Shown: positions 1 to 9,987, counted from the stretch's first letter. The stretch is 64,000 bases of DNA from Aliihoeflea sp. 40Bstr573 (GCF_024105655.1 NZ_JAAAMH010000009.1:62001-126000), one strand, 5' to 3'. Notes: generated from the letters alone by a model not told the origin. Made by a program: numbers and translations.

Positions 1-32
1 GTACTGGTTCTCGTGGCTAAGGAGTTATAAAA

Positions 33-698
33 ATGAATAATCGTTTCTACCGCCCCGCTGCTCTCGCGCTCGGCGTTGCCGTCCTCGCTTCGGCGCCCGC
101 TCTCGCTGCTGACGTTGTTTACCAGGAGCCGCCGGCACCGGCTGCGCCGATGGAGATGGCCCCGGTCAACACCTGGTCCGGCCCCTATGCCGGTATCAGC
201 CTCGGCTACGGCTTCAACGGTGAAACCCAGAACGAGTTCAACGGTGACACTGCCGAAACCGAAGGCTGGATGGGTGGTGCGTTCGGCGGCTTCAACGTGC
301 AGAACGGCTCGTTCGTCTACGGTGCTGAAGCCGACATCAACTACTCGGACGTCGATGGCGACGCGGCGCTCTTCAACTCGCGCACGACGGTTGACGGCTC
401 GCTCCGCGGCCGCGCCGGTGTGACGGTCACCGAAGACATCCTGCTCTACGGTACGGCTGGTCTGGCCGCCGAGCGTCAGCGCATCACGGACAACGCCGGC
501 AACCGCGACACCAACGTCGCGCTCGGCTACACCGTGGGCGCCGGCGTCGACGCCAAGCTGACCGAACAGGTCTTCGGCCGCCTCGAGTACCGCTACACGG
601 ACTACGGCTCGAAGGACTACGCACTGCCGGGCGTCAACAACGCCGACTTCGACTCCAACAACCACCGCGTTTCGGTTGGTCTTGGTGTGAAGTTCTAA
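33..698 (+). CDS. outer membrane beta-barrel protein (Omp25/Omp31-type porin family)
   Basis: The 221-residue product has a Sec signal peptide (about residues 1-25, ending ALA) followed by alternating beta-strand sequence rich in Gly, Tyr and Asn. It ends in Phe (GLGVKF), the usual C-terminal signal for outer membrane assembly. The motif WSGPYAGISLGYGF just after the leader and RLEYRYTDYG near the end are typical of the rhizobial/Brucella Omp25-Omp31 eight-strand barrels. A strong AAGGAG ribosome binding site at 20-25 fixes the ATG at 33. The gene stands alone, with a terminator directly after it; its promoter lies left of the window. Its role is probably structural, perhaps with minor diffusion; the substrate is not visible. 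Confidence 0.9.
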   Translation: MNNRFYRPAALALGVAVLASAPALAADVVYQEPPAPAAPMEMAPVNTWSGPYAGISLGYGFNGETQNEFNGDTAETEGWMGGAFGGFNVQNGSFVYGAEADINYSDVDGDAALFNSRTTVDGSLRGRAGVTVTEDILLYGTAGLAAERQRITDNAGNRDTNVALGYTVGAGVDAKLTEQVFGRLEYRYTDYGSKDYALPGVNNADFDSNNHRVSVGLGVKF

Positions 699-721
699 TT
701 CAGTCTCTGACGGGATGCAGG

Positions 722-748
722 AAGGCCGGCGATTTCGCCGGCCTTTTT
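722..748 (+). terminator. rho-independent terminator of the porin gene
   Basis: A 10-bp GC-rich stem (724-731 with 736-743, extended by A-T pairs at the base) with an ATTT loop runs into five T residues. It lies 24 bases after the porin stop codon. The GST gene on the other strand ends a few bases further on, so the hairpin may serve both genes. Confidence 0.85.
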
Positions 749-755
749 GTTTGTG

Positions 756-1352
756 CTATTTCGGCAGTTGAGCCGCAATGTCGGGAAATCGTTCGTCGAA
801 ACGCTTGGCCCAGCGGGTCAGCCTGGCCCGGCCGCGCTCCCACTGGCCGTCGAATCGCAGCGCCAGATAGCCGAGCGTGGCGCGCAACGCGATGTGCCCG
901 CCGGTGATCTTCTTCGTCAGCTTCGGAGGGCTCTCATTGAGTTCGTCGAGCGCGCGCGTCGCCTTCGACCATTGCCGTTCGAGCCACGGCAGGTGAATCT
1001 TTTCCTCGGGTCGAAACCGGCGTTCGTAGACATGCGCGAGCAGACAGTCGCAAATGCCGTCCGCGATCGCTTCAAGCCGTTCTGCCTCCAGCCGCTTGGC
1101 AGAGTTGCGCGGATAGAGCGTGTTGCCGGTCTCACGGCCGATAAACTGCATGATGACGCGGCTGTCGTGAATGCCTTGGCCGTCGTCGGTGACGAGACAT
1201 GGAATCTTGCCGAGCGGGTTCGCCTTCAACAGTATGTCGGGGTCGGCATTTGTATCGACTATTTCGGCGTCGAGCTTGTAGCCCGTATGGACGGCCGCCA
1301 TGCGCACCTTGGCGCTATAAGGTGAAGCGGGCGAATAAAGCAGTCTCGGCAT
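756..1352 (-). CDS. glutathione S-transferase family protein
   Basis: The 198-residue product has the two-domain GST layout. The N-terminal thioredoxin-like half (about 1-80) contains NPLGKIPCLV, with the cis-proline that holds glutathione, followed by DSRVIMQFI. The C-terminal half is helical. The N-terminus (SPASPYSAKVRMA) resembles bacterial beta/theta-like GSTs whose first loop carries the catalytic Ser or Cys. Such enzymes are cytosolic and conjugate or reduce electrophiles; the substrate cannot be told from sequence. It is monocistronic and converges on the porin gene. Confidence 0.88.
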   Translation of the reverse strand: MPRLLYSPASPYSAKVRMAAVHTGYKLDAEIVDTNADPDILLKANPLGKIPCLVTDDGQGIHDSRVIMQFIGRETGNTLYPRNSAKRLEAERLEAIADGICDCLLAHVYERRFRPEEKIHLPWLERQWSKATRALDELNESPPKLTKKITGGHIALRATLGYLALRFDGQWERGRARLTRWAKRFDERFPDIAAQLPK

Positions 1353-1424
1353 TCACGGAACCTCCAGGCGAATATGTTGCCGACAAGCTATGCGAGCAGC
1401 ACCGTACGGGCAATGACATCTCGT

Positions 1425-2090
1425 TCAGGGCGCTGGCAGCCGCAGGTCGCGCTGGCGGCAGGAACGCTCCGCCACTTGCGGACAGGCGCGAAAGTCGAGT
1501 TCCGTCGTCATGCAGATGCGCACTTCGCGCAGAAGGCCGCTGTCGCAGGTCACCGCGAGCCCATCGGCAGGCAGGCCGTCGTTCGCCTCGATGAACGCGG
1601 CCCGCACGCTTTCAGCTGAAACGCGGCGCTTCTCCAACTCCGGCAAGCTCACCTTTTCGAATGCCGTGCGGGTCGTGTCGAAATAATCGTCAACGGAAAG
1701 ACCGGAGCAGGTCCCGTGCTTGCGCCATTGATGGCGGATCAATCCGTCGGAGGGGATGATCTCGTCGATGGCATTGATCTGGGAGCGGGATGGATTGCGC
1801 GTGTTCTCGTCGCAAAATTCAGGCCAGCCATCCTCGAATTGCGGCCAAAGACCGTGGACGACGAAGGCGAGGTCGCGCTCCGCGCTGCATTGCTGCGGAT
1901 CGGCATTGCCGCCCTCGCTCTCGCAATAGCTCGGGGACCAGGAGAGGGAGAGGACGTAGAAGTCGAAAGGCGCCGCATTATCGACGCGGCCTTCATTGCC
2001 GCAGCCCGCAAGCATCATGGCAGCGGCGAGAAGCCCGGTCAGGCGAACGCCCAAATGACGATCAGCGCAGGACGCGGCAATTGCCGCCAT
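1425..2090 (-). CDS. ribonuclease T2 family protein, probable lipoprotein
   Basis: Both conserved active-site segments of the RNase T2 family are present: FVVHGLWPQ and RHQWRKHGTCSG, holding the catalytic histidines. These enzymes cut single-stranded RNA through a 2',3'-cyclic phosphate and act outside the cytoplasm. The N-terminus carries a hydrophobic stretch and a lipobox (MLAGC), so the protein is probably lipid-anchored. In the second segment the residue after the first His is Gln, where many members have Glu. The ATG at 2090 overlaps the end of the upstream gene by 29 bases; a TTG at 2054 would remove the overlap and leave a compact lipoprotein signal, so the start is uncertain. Confidence 0.88.
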   Translation of the reverse strand: MAAIAASCADRHLGVRLTGLLAAAMMLAGCGNEGRVDNAAPFDFYVLSLSWSPSYCESEGGNADPQQCSAERDLAFVVHGLWPQFEDGWPEFCDENTRNPSRSQINAIDEIIPSDGLIRHQWRKHGTCSGLSVDDYFDTTRTAFEKVSLPELEKRRVSAESVRAAFIEANDGLPADGLAVTCDSGLLREVRICMTTELDFRACPQVAERSCRQRDLRLPAP

Positions 2091-2511
2091 AGACCTTCCA
2101 GCGGTCGAAGCCGAGCACGCAGAACTCGACATTGCTTCCGATGGAGGCGAACCCCATAGGACGCTCTATCAGATACCAGACGTCGCGGGTATGACCGTTG
2201 GTCAGATGCACGTCGGCGATGCAGTAGCGGCGCTCGATCGGCCAGTCGGGACGCGAGGGCAGATAGCGGTTCTCGCGTATCTGTCGGAACTCGACAATGT
2301 CGACCATAGGAAGGTGGGGCACATGGCGCACCTGATAGGCGAATTTCCTGGTGATCGCGCCGAGCACCTTGTCGTTGGCGCAAACGCCCGGATCATTCAC
2401 ATAGACGCCGCGGACCATGTCCGCAGTCGCCGCCTGATGCGTCATACCGCCGGCGAGAATAGAAAGTGCCGTGAAGAATGCAGCGCCGGCCCGGCGAAGC
2501 GAAATGGCCAT
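2062..2511 (-). CDS. conserved hypothetical exported protein
   Basis: The product is 149 residues from the ATG at 2511, which has GGGAGAA upstream. It starts with basic residues and a hydrophobic stretch (MAISLRRAGAAFFTALSILAGG), a likely Sec signal ending near residue 30. The mature part has four spaced cysteines (VCAND, YCIAD, FCVLG, NCRVL), suggesting two disulfides in the periplasm. I recognise no domain. The gene overlaps the RNase T2 gene downstream on the same strand and may be cotranscribed with it. Confidence 0.7.
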   Translation of the reverse strand: MAISLRRAGAAFFTALSILAGGMTHQAATADMVRGVYVNDPGVCANDKVLGAITRKFAYQVRHVPHLPMVDIVEFRQIRENRYLPSRPDWPIERRYCIADVHLTNGHTRDVWYLIERPMGFASIGSNVEFCVLGFDRWKVYGGNCRVLR

Positions 2512-2569
2512 GGAAGTTCTCCCGAAGGCGGTCAATGAGTCGGCAATGTCCGTCACTGCCGCAATTCGG

Positions 2570-3430
2570 TCAAGATGGTGCGCGCTCGCCCGCAAGCCAT
2601 TCGGTCCGCCATGTTGCCTGTTTGCCATCGCCCAGCAATTGCGCGAGCACCGGCAGAACCGTCTTCATCTCCGCTTCGAGCGGGTAGGACGGGTTGACGG
2701 CGATCAGCCCTGTCCCGTCGAGCCGTTCCGTCACGCCCGGTGCGCGAATGTCAAGCGACACGTCGAGGATCTTGGCGATGCCCGCGCCGCCAAGGGCATC
2801 GCGGAAGGCCGCGACCGCCTTGCGGTTCTTGACTGGATACCACAGGAGGTAGGTCCCGCCTGGCCAACGCTTGTGGGCTTTCATCAACCCCTCCACAAGC
2901 CGGTCGAACTCGCCTTCGCGCTCGAATGGCGGGTCGACGATGACCAGACCGCGCTTCTCCTTTGGCGGCAGATGCGCGCCCAGCGCCAGCCACCCGTCGA
3001 GTTCGATCACGCGCGTCTGGAAATCGCGCGCAAAGCGCGTCTTCAGCGTTTCGGCATCGGCTGGATGAAGCTCGATAGCCGTCAGCCTGTCCTGGCCTCG
3101 CAGCAGATGGCGCGCGATGGCAGGTGATCCGGGATAGCGGGTAAGGCCGCCGGCTGGATTGGTCGCATGGACGGCGTCGAGATAGGGCGCGATCAGTGCC
3201 GCTACTTCTTCCGGCAAGTCGGCGTCGAGCAGCCGGCCGATGCCATCTTTCCACTCGCCGGTTTTCTGCGCTTCTTCCGACGACAGATCGTAGACGCCGA
3301 TGCCGGCATGGGTGTCGATCACGCGGAAGGCGCCGGGCTTGCGCTTCAGGTACTCGATGGAGCGGGCAAGGATGATGTGCTTGACCACGTCGGCGAAATT
3401 GCCGGCATGGTAGATGTGGCGGTAGTTCAC
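2570..3430 (-). CDS. rlmJ: 23S rRNA (adenine(2030)-N(6))-methyltransferase RlmJ
   Basis: The 286-residue product starts MNYRHIYHAGNFADVVKH, the hallmark N-terminus of the RlmJ (YhiR) family. It carries the SAM-binding segment VIDTHAGIGVYDL (about 38-50) and the catalytic motif DPPF (166-169). RlmJ methylates A2030 of 23S rRNA, in the cytoplasm during ribosome assembly. Its length matches the family (about 280). The start codon is GTG. The exported-protein gene follows on the same strand after about 60 bases. It faces away from the molybdopterin gene to the right. Confidence 0.93.
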   Translation of the reverse strand: MNYRHIYHAGNFADVVKHIILARSIEYLKRKPGAFRVIDTHAGIGVYDLSSEEAQKTGEWKDGIGRLLDADLPEEVAALIAPYLDAVHATNPAGGLTRYPGSPAIARHLLRGQDRLTAIELHPADAETLKTRFARDFQTRVIELDGWLALGAHLPPKEKRGLVIVDPPFEREGEFDRLVEGLMKAHKRWPGGTYLLWYPVKNRKAVAAFRDALGGAGIAKILDVSLDIRAPGVTERLDGTGLIAVNPSYPLEAEMKTVLPVLAQLLGDGKQATWRTEWLAGERAPS

Positions 3431-3530
3431 GTTTCAGTCCGATCGATCGCGTCGACGCGCATGGTGGATCAATCCTTTTGTTGGGTCCACGGCCTACACG
3501 CTGGAAACGATTTCGGCTAGGTTCCGCGGC

Positions 3531-5660
3531 ATGAACCAGCACGCTCCCGTTCGCATCGGCCATTCGGCCTGCCCGCATGATTGTCCGTCCACCTGCGCGC
3601 TCGACGTCGAAGTCGTCGACGGCAAGATCGGCCGTGTGCATGGCGCGAAAGAGAACAGCTACACGGCCGGCGTCATCTGCGCCAAGGTCGCGCGCTACGC
3701 CGAGCGCATTCACCACCCCGAACGTCTGTTAAAGCCGCTTGTGCGAGCCGGCGCAAAGGGTGATGGCAAGTGGAAGGAGGCGAGTTGGGAGGCCGCGCTC
3801 GACCTGATCGCCGAAAAGTTCGAGCTGGCGGAGGCAGGTCACGGCTCGGAATCCGTTTGGCCTTACTACTACGCTGGCACCATGGGCCTCGTTCAGCGCG
3901 ACGGCATCCATCGCCTGCGGCACGCGAAGAAATATTCCGGCTTCTTCGATACGATCTGCACAAACCTTGCCTGGACCGGCTGGGTCATGGGGGCTGGCAG
4001 CCTGACCGGCGTCGATCCACGCGAGATGGCGAAGTCGGACTGCGTCGTGATCTGGGGCACCAATGCCGTCGTCACGCAGGTCAACGTGATGACGCACGCG
4101 GTTCGGGCACGCAAGGAGCGCGGCGCGAAGATCGTCGTCATCGACGTCTACGACAACGCGACCATGAAGCAGGCCGATCTGGCGCTGATCCTGAAGCCTG
4201 GCACCGACGGCGCACTCGCCTGCGCTGTCATGCACGTCGTCTTCCGCGACGGCTTTGCCGACCGAGCCTATCTGGACAAGTACACGGACGATCCGAAAGG
4301 GCTCGAAGCGCATCTGGCGACGAGAACGCCGGAATGGGCGGCCGCCATCACAGGCCTGTCGGTCGCCGAGATCGAAGCCTTCGCGCGCCTCGTCGGCGAG
4401 ACGAAGCGCACCTTCTTCCGCTTAGGCTACGGCTTTACCCGCAGCCGCAACGGCGCGGCCAACATGCATGCCGCGCTTTCCATCCCGGCGGTCACTGGCG
4501 CCTGGCAGTACGAGGGCGGCGGCGCGTTCCACTCCAATTCGGACATCTTCAAGCTCGACAAGACCGAGCTCGAGGGCCGCCGCTTTCTCGACCCAAAAAT
4601 CCGGCATCTCGACCAGTCCAGGATCGGCGCGATCCTGACCAACGATCCTTCCGCGCTCAACGGCGGCCCGCCTGTCACCGCTATGCTGATCCAGAACACC
4701 AACCCGGCCAATGTGGCGCCCGAGCAGCGGTTGGTGAAGAAGGGCTTCCTGCGCGACGACCTTTTCACCGCCGTCCACGAGCATTTCATGACCGATACGG
4801 CGATGCTCGCCGACGTCGTCATTCCCGCGACCATGTTTCTGGAACATGACGACATCTATCGGGGGGGCGGGCAGAGCCACATCGTGCTCGGCCCAAAGGT
4901 TGTCGACGCGCCGGAAGGCCCGAAGACGAACCATTTCGTCATCGAGGAATTGGCAAAGCGGCTCGGTATCGCCGACTTGCCCGGCTTCGGCCTCACCGAG
5001 CGCCAACACATCGACCGCATGCTCGAAAAGCGTGGCCTTGGAACCTTCGAAACTTTCTCCGAAGAGCGCTGGGCCGACATGCAGCCCGATTTCGAAGCGG
5101 GGCATTTCATTCGTGGATTCGGCCATTCGGGTGGCAAATTTCGCTTCAAGCCGGACTGGACGGGCACCGTCGCGCCGGCAAAACCGCCGAAATCGATCGG
5201 TCTCATGGGGCGCTACAATGATTTGCCGGTGTTCCCGGACCATGTCGACCTGATCGAGAGCGCCGATCCGGCCCATCGGTTCCGCATGGCGACCTCGCCG
5301 GCACGGTCCTTCCTGAACTCGTCCTTCACCGAAATGCCGACCTCGCGCAAGCGCGAGGGACGTCCCGAGCTGATGCTTCATCCGGATGACGCGGCGGCCC
5401 TTGGAATTGCCGACGGCGACCGCATCGAGATTGGCAATGAGCGCGGCGAAGTCGTTCTGAACGCGAAGCTTTTCGACGGCGTGAAACGCGGCGTGGTCAT
5501 CGCCGAAGGCATCTGGCCGAACGCCTCGCACGAGCGCGGTGAGGGCATCAACGTCCTGACCGGTTCCGACGCCGCCGCCCCCTATGGCGGCGCCGCCTTC
5601 CACGACACCAAGGTCTGGTTGCGATCGGCACTACCCGCCGTGCCGCCTGCGACATCCTAG
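3531..5660 (+). CDS. molybdopterin-dependent oxidoreductase with an N-terminal [4Fe-4S] site
   Basis: The 709-residue protein belongs to the DMSO reductase superfamily. The N-terminus has the cysteine pattern of the iron-sulfur domain (CPHDCPSTC, then ICAK about 27 residues later). The catalytic domains follow (YYAGTMGLVQRDG, GTNAVVTQ, NTNPANVAPEQ), and a C-terminal molybdopterin-dinucleotide-binding beta-barrel (about 590-700, with LHPDDAAALGIADGDRIEI). No Tat signal is seen, so it is probably cytoplasmic. No small electron-transfer subunit or chaperone lies beside it, and the substrate cannot be assigned. A possible partner is the TRAP binding protein gene 100 bases downstream. Confidence 0.88.
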   Translation: MNQHAPVRIGHSACPHDCPSTCALDVEVVDGKIGRVHGAKENSYTAGVICAKVARYAERIHHPERLLKPLVRAGAKGDGKWKEASWEAALDLIAEKFELAEAGHGSESVWPYYYAGTMGLVQRDGIHRLRHAKKYSGFFDTICTNLAWTGWVMGAGSLTGVDPREMAKSDCVVIWGTNAVVTQVNVMTHAVRARKERGAKIVVIDVYDNATMKQADLALILKPGTDGALACAVMHVVFRDGFADRAYLDKYTDDPKGLEAHLATRTPEWAAAITGLSVAEIEAFARLVGETKRTFFRLGYGFTRSRNGAANMHAALSIPAVTGAWQYEGGGAFHSNSDIFKLDKTELEGRRFLDPKIRHLDQSRIGAILTNDPSALNGGPPVTAMLIQNTNPANVAPEQRLVKKGFLRDDLFTAVHEHFMTDTAMLADVVIPATMFLEHDDIYRGGGQSHIVLGPKVVDAPEGPKTNHFVIEELAKRLGIADLPGFGLTERQHIDRMLEKRGLGTFETFSEERWADMQPDFEAGHFIRGFGHSGGKFRFKPDWTGTVAPAKPPKSIGLMGRYNDLPVFPDHVDLIESADPAHRFRMATSPARSFLNSSFTEMPTSRKREGRPELMLHPDDAAALGIADGDRIEIGNERGEVVLNAKLFDGVKRGVVIAEGIWPNASHERGEGINVLTGSDAAAPYGGAAFHDTKVWLRSALPAVPPATS

Positions 5661-5762
5661 GGTTGAATTGACGTCCTTCCTATGCGGTAATGACTGCTCG
5701 GTCAGGAGGTGGCCGTGTATTGCCGGCGCCCGATTGATCGCCGCAACATCTGGGAGGATGAC

Positions 5763-6854
5763 ATGCAACGACGCTCGTTTTTGGGCGGTCTGGCGGCTGG
5801 CAGCGTGGCTGCCGGCGCGACCGCCTTGGCAACGCCCGCCATCGCTCAAAACACTCAGACATGGCGGATGGTCACGGCTTGGCCAAAGAACTTTCCGGGG
5901 CAAGGTGTCGGCGCGCAACGCCTGGCCGACCGCATCACGCAGGCTTCGGGCGGGCGGCTGACGATTCAGGTCTTTTCCGCGGGCGAACTCGTTCCGGCGC
6001 TTCAGTCGCTTGATGCCGTCATCGACGGCAACGCTGAAATGAGTCACGGTGCTTCGTACTACTGGCAGAACAAGAGCGCCGGCTTGTCGCTCTTTTCCGG
6101 GGTTCCCTATGGCATGACGTCGAGGGAGTTGTCGGCGTGGATCCGCCATATGGGCGGCCAGCAGCTTTGGGACGACATCTACGATCAGTTCGGAGTTCAG
6201 GGCTTCCTTGCCGGCGATACGGGAACGCAGGCCGGCGGCTGGTTTCGCAACGAGTTGACGAGCGTCGCGGACATTCAGGGCTTGCGCTTTCGAACGCCCG
6301 GCCTTGGCGGAAGGGTATGGCAGCAGCTAGGCGCTTCAGTGACGAACATGGCCGCGGGCGAGATTTTTCAGGCCCTTCAATCGGGTACGCTCGATGCGGC
6401 CGAATTTGTCGGGCCTTATAACGATCTTGCGTTGGGTTTTCACCAGATCGCCAAGAACTACTACTTCCCCAGTTTCATAGAGCCCGCGCTGACCGCCGAA
6501 TTGGCGATCGACAAGTCCAAATATCTGGCGCTTCCCGAGGACTTGCAGGCGATCATCAGACTGGCGGCTCAGGCCGAGCATGACGAGATCGCATCGGATT
6601 TTGCAGCAAATGATCCGCGGGCGTTAGAGACGTTGGTCAGTGAGCATGGCGTGCAGGTCCGCCAGTTTCCGGAGGACATCCTCGAGGCGGGAGCGAAGGC
6701 GGCTGCGGAGGCGATCAATTCGCTGCGCGACGGTGACCAATTGACAGCTCGTGCCGTGGAGGGCTTCATCGGCGCTCTGGCGATCGTGCGGCGCAAGACG
6801 GAACTGACCGAAACGCCCTTCGTCCGGGCGCGGGAGCAATACTTCAAGCTCTGA
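5763..6854 (+). CDS. TRAP transporter substrate-binding protein (DctP family), twin-arginine leader
   Basis: The 363-residue protein starts MQRRSFLGGLAAGS, a twin-arginine type leader ending ATPAIAQ, and continues with the DctP fold (WRMVTAWPKNFPGQGVG, LRFRTPGLGGRVWQQLGAS). The family binds organic acids (2-oxo, sialic or amino acids) in the periplasm and delivers them to DctQM permeases. GGGAGG upstream supports the ATG at 5763 over one 54 bases earlier. No DctQ or DctM gene is next to it in this window, so it must pair with a permease elsewhere. The substrate is unknown. Confidence 0.88.
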   Translation: MQRRSFLGGLAAGSVAAGATALATPAIAQNTQTWRMVTAWPKNFPGQGVGAQRLADRITQASGGRLTIQVFSAGELVPALQSLDAVIDGNAEMSHGASYYWQNKSAGLSLFSGVPYGMTSRELSAWIRHMGGQQLWDDIYDQFGVQGFLAGDTGTQAGGWFRNELTSVADIQGLRFRTPGLGGRVWQQLGASVTNMAAGEIFQALQSGTLDAAEFVGPYNDLALGFHQIAKNYYFPSFIEPALTAELAIDKSKYLALPEDLQAIIRLAAQAEHDEIASDFAANDPRALETLVSEHGVQVRQFPEDILEAGAKAAAEAINSLRDGDQLTARAVEGFIGALAIVRRKTELTETPFVRAREQYFKL

Positions 6855-6887
6855 GGCTTGGAGGGGTAGCGCCCGTCAAACGCGATC

Positions 6888-7598
6888 TCAGGGCGTGAAG
6901 CGGGCGAGCGATTCGAGGTCGGCTTCGCCGTCATGTCCCGTGGAAGGCGACAGGATGCGTTCGCGTCCGCTCGATGCGCCGAGATGATCGAAGGCGACGC
7001 GGTTGCCAACGAGTTGCGCGCGGCCGGTGGCCACGAGATCGAGCGCCAGCGGATAGAGCTGATGCTCCGCGGCGAGCACGCGGCGCGTCAGGCTGTCCTC
7101 ATTGTCGTCGGGCGAGACGGGAACGGCCGCCTGCGCGATGATCGGCCCGCCATCCATTTCGGCGGTGACGAAGTGGACGGTGCAGCCATGGATGCGCAAT
7201 CCGCCTTCGAGCGCGCGCCTGTGCGTGTCGAGACCCTTGAAGAGCGGCAGGAGGGAGGGGTGGATGTTGACCATCCGCCCCTTCCAGGTCTCGACGAAGT
7301 CGGCCGACAGGAGCCGCATGTAGCCGGCAAGCGCCACGATTTCGACGTTCCAACGCTTGAGCTGGGCGTCAATGGCGGCTTCGTGCGTCGTCTTGTCAGG
7401 AAAGTCCTTGCGCGAGATGGCGCGTGCCTCGATGTCGAGCGCGGCAGCGTGGTTGAGGCCGGTCGCCTCGGGCTTGTCGGAGATGACGCCGACAATCTCG
7501 TAGCTGGCGCGAGGGCCGCTTGCAGCCTCCGCCAGGGTCTTCATGTTCGAGCCGCGCCCGGAAATGAGGACGGCGACGCGCTTCTTCGTGATGCTCAT
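6888..7598 (-). CDS. purN: phosphoribosylglycinamide formyltransferase PurN
   Basis: The 236-residue product catalyses the third step of purine synthesis, moving the formyl group of 10-formyl-THF onto GAR. It shows the N-terminal [11 protein letters not shown] (GAR phosphate loop) and the catalytic NIHPSLLP motif (Asn111, His113), with the third catalytic residue Asp149 in EMDGGPI. The ATG at 7598 overlaps the purM stop by four bases (ATGA), indicating translational coupling. It lies downstream of purM on the minus strand, the usual rhizobial order. Confidence 0.95.
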   Translation of the reverse strand: MSITKKRVAVLISGRGSNMKTLAEAASGPRASYEIVGVISDKPEATGLNHAAALDIEARAISRKDFPDKTTHEAAIDAQLKRWNVEIVALAGYMRLLSADFVETWKGRMVNIHPSLLPLFKGLDTHRRALEGGLRIHGCTVHFVTAEMDGGPIIAQAAVPVSPDDNEDSLTRRVLAAEHQLYPLALDLVATGRAQLVGNRVAFDHLGASSGRERILSPSTGHDGEADLESLARFTP

Positions 7599-8659
7599 AG
7601 GTCGAGATGCCCGCGATAGACGACGCCGGTTTCGCGACGGGGCACGATGCGGCCGATGGTCATGACGTGTTCGCCTTCCTTCTGGAGGACGGCGGCGACC
7701 TGTGCCGCCTGTCCCGAGGCGACGACGAGGATCATGCCGACGCCGCAATTGAAGGTGCGCTTCATCTCGACGGATGCAACGCCGCCGGTTTCAGCGAGCC
7801 ACGAGAAGACAGGGGGAACGTCGATCGCGTTGAGGTCGAGTTCGGCCGCGAAATCCTTCGGCAGGACACGGGGAATGTTCTCCGGGAAACCGCCGCCGGT
7901 GATGTGGGCGAGCGCCTTGATGCCGTGGGTGGAACGGATCGCGGCGAGGATCGGCTTGACGTAGATGCGCGTGGGCTCGAGCAGCGCTTCGCCCAAGGAG
8001 CGACTCTTGTCGAACGGCGCCTTCGCATCCCAGTCGAGGCCGGAAAGCTCGACGATCTTGCGCACCAGCGAATAGCCGTTGGAATGGACGCCGGAGGAGG
8101 CGAGGCCGAGAATGACGTCGCCTTCGACGATGTCGTCGGTCGGCAGCAACTGGCCGCGCTCCGCCGCGCCGACCGCAAAGCCGGCGAGGTCATAGTCGCC
8201 GTCACGATACATGCCGGGCATTTCGGCCGTCTCCCCGCCGATCAGCGCGCAGCCTGCCTGGCGGCATCCCTCGGCTATGCCGGAGACAATGGCGGCGCCC
8301 TGGTCTGGATCGAGCTTGCCGGTCGCGAAGTAGTCGAGGAAGAACAGCGGCTCGGCGCCCTGCACGACGAGATCGTTGACGCACATGGCAACGAGGTCGA
8401 TGCCGACCGTATCGTGGATGCCCGCATCGATGGCGACCTTGAGCTTGGTGCCGACGCCGTCATTCGCTGCGACGAGCACCGGGTCGGTGAAACCTGCGGC
8501 CTTCAGGTCGAACAAGCCGCCAAAACCGCCGATCTCGCCGTCCGCGCCCGGCCGCCGCGTCGAGCGCACCATCGGCTTGATCTTCTCCACCAGCGTATTG
8601 CCTGCATCGATGTCGACGCCTGCCTGCGCGTAGGTGAGCCCGTTTTTCTGGTCGCTCAT
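7595..8659 (-). CDS. purM: phosphoribosylformylglycinamidine cyclo-ligase PurM
   Basis: The 354-residue product is AIR synthetase, which closes FGAM to AIR using ATP. The family signatures are clear: [14 protein letters not shown] at the N-terminus, [21 protein letters not shown] and [17 protein letters not shown]. The ATG at 8659 gives the family's usual length. It is the first gene of a purM-purN operon. The AI-2E family permease gene diverges from it to the right. Confidence 0.96.
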   Translation of the reverse strand: MSDQKNGLTYAQAGVDIDAGNTLVEKIKPMVRSTRRPGADGEIGGFGGLFDLKAAGFTDPVLVAANDGVGTKLKVAIDAGIHDTVGIDLVAMCVNDLVVQGAEPLFFLDYFATGKLDPDQGAAIVSGIAEGCRQAGCALIGGETAEMPGMYRDGDYDLAGFAVGAAERGQLLPTDDIVEGDVILGLASSGVHSNGYSLVRKIVELSGLDWDAKAPFDKSRSLGEALLEPTRIYVKPILAAIRSTHGIKALAHITGGGFPENIPRVLPKDFAAELDLNAIDVPPVFSWLAETGGVASVEMKRTFNCGVGMILVVASGQAAQVAAVLQKEGEHVMTIGRIVPRRETGVVYRGHLDL

Positions 8660-8841
8660 CTGCGAAACTCCGCTCCGGACAGCCTGCGCGAACTGCGTTG
8701 AACGACGGCTGCCCAAATTTCGTATGCCAATGCCCGCTCTTGGCACGAAGCACGGCTCTCCCGCAAGGCGAAGGCGTGTCCTCCTGCCACTTGACCACCG
8801 CAACCGCGCGCGCCTATGTCGTGAGCCTGCCCGAACAGCGG

Positions 8842-9987
8842 ATGACGAAGCGCATGACGACGCAAACGCCCACGCCTGCCGCCACGCCCGCACCGGCGCA
8901 GCCGCTGATGTCGCTGCGTCGCCAGGCCATGTTCTGGCTCGCAGCGGTCGTCGTCTTCGGCCTTTTTCTTTTCGTTTTCTCGTCCGTCCTGCTGCCCTTC
9001 TTCGCGGGCATGATCCTCGCCTATTTCCTCGATCCGGTAGCCGACTGGCTCGAGCGGCGCGGCCTGTCGCGCATCTGGGCAACCGTGCTGATCCTGATCT
9101 CGTTCGTGCTCCTGCTGGTGATCGGCCTTGCGGTCCTCGTCCCGATCCTAGCCAACCAGCTCGCCGAGTTCATCGAGCGCGTACCGGACTATTTCGCGCG
9201 GTTGCAGTCGCTCGTCACCTCGCTCGACTTCGAATGGCTCTCGTCGCGCATCGGCCTGGAGCCGGGCGGGCTGGAGGAGGGGATCAGTTCCATTTTCTCC
9301 GAAGGTTCGGGAATGGTCGCGACGCTGCTCGCGTCGATCTGGAGTGGTGGCCAGGCGCTGGTCGACGTCGTCGGGCTTCTGGTCGTCACGCCCGTCGTCG
9401 CCTTCTACATGCTTCTCGACTGGGACAAGATGGTCGCGCGCCTCGACCAGCTCGTGCCGCGCAACCATGTCGAGACCGTTCGCCAGATCGCTCGCGACAT
9501 TGATGCGTCGGTGGCCGGGTTCGTACGCGGGCAGGGCACGCTGTGCCTGATCCTGGGGGCGATGTATGCGGTCGGCCTGACCCTCGTCGGCCTGAATTTC
9601 GGTCTCCTGATCGGCATGTTCGCGGGGCTGATTTCGTTCATCCCGTATGTCGGATCTATGATCGGCCTCGTGCTGTCGGTGGGCGTCGCCTTCGTCCAGT
9701 TCTGGCCCGAATGGCACATGGTGGCGATCGTGGCGGCGATCTTCTTCGGCGGTCAGTTCATCGAGGGCAACATCCTTCAGCCCAATCTCGTCGGCAAAAG
9801 CGTCGGGCTTCACCCTGTATGGCTGATGTTCGCGCTCTTCGCTTTCGGCTATCTGTTCGGCTTCGTGGGGCTTCTGATCGCGGTGCCGGCTTCGGCAGCG
9901 GTGGCCGTGCTGGTGCGCTTCGCCATCAGCCGCTACGAGGCTTCGCCGCTCTACAGCGGCGGGCAAAAGCCGCTCGACCGGGGCTGA
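8842..9987 (+). CDS. AI-2E family transporter (PerM/YhhT-like permease)
   Basis: The protein of about 381 residues has the family's pattern of paired N-terminal helices ([32 protein letters not shown]), a soluble middle part, and four or more C-terminal helices ([51 protein letters not shown]). The conserved [10 protein letters not shown] motif is present. Members are inner membrane proteins of uncertain substrate; the name comes from TqsA and need not imply AI-2 transport. Start candidates are ATG 8842, ATG 8854 and GTG 8821, none with a strong ribosome binding site. hdaA starts four bases after its stop. Confidence 0.88.
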   Translation: MTKRMTTQTPTPAATPAPAQPLMSLRRQAMFWLAAVVVFGLFLFVFSSVLLPFFAGMILAYFLDPVADWLERRGLSRIWATVLILISFVLLLVIGLAVLVPILANQLAEFIERVPDYFARLQSLVTSLDFEWLSSRIGLEPGGLEEGISSIFSEGSGMVATLLASIWSGGQALVDVVGLLVVTPVVAFYMLLDWDKMVARLDQLVPRNHVETVRQIARDIDASVAGFVRGQGTLCLILGAMYAVGLTLVGLNFGLLIGMFAGLISFIPYVGSMIGLVLSVGVAFVQFWPEWHMVAIVAAIFFGGQFIEGNILQPNLVGKSVGLHPVWLMFALFAFGYLFGFVGLLIAVPASAAVAVLVRFAISRYEASPLYSGGQKPLDRG

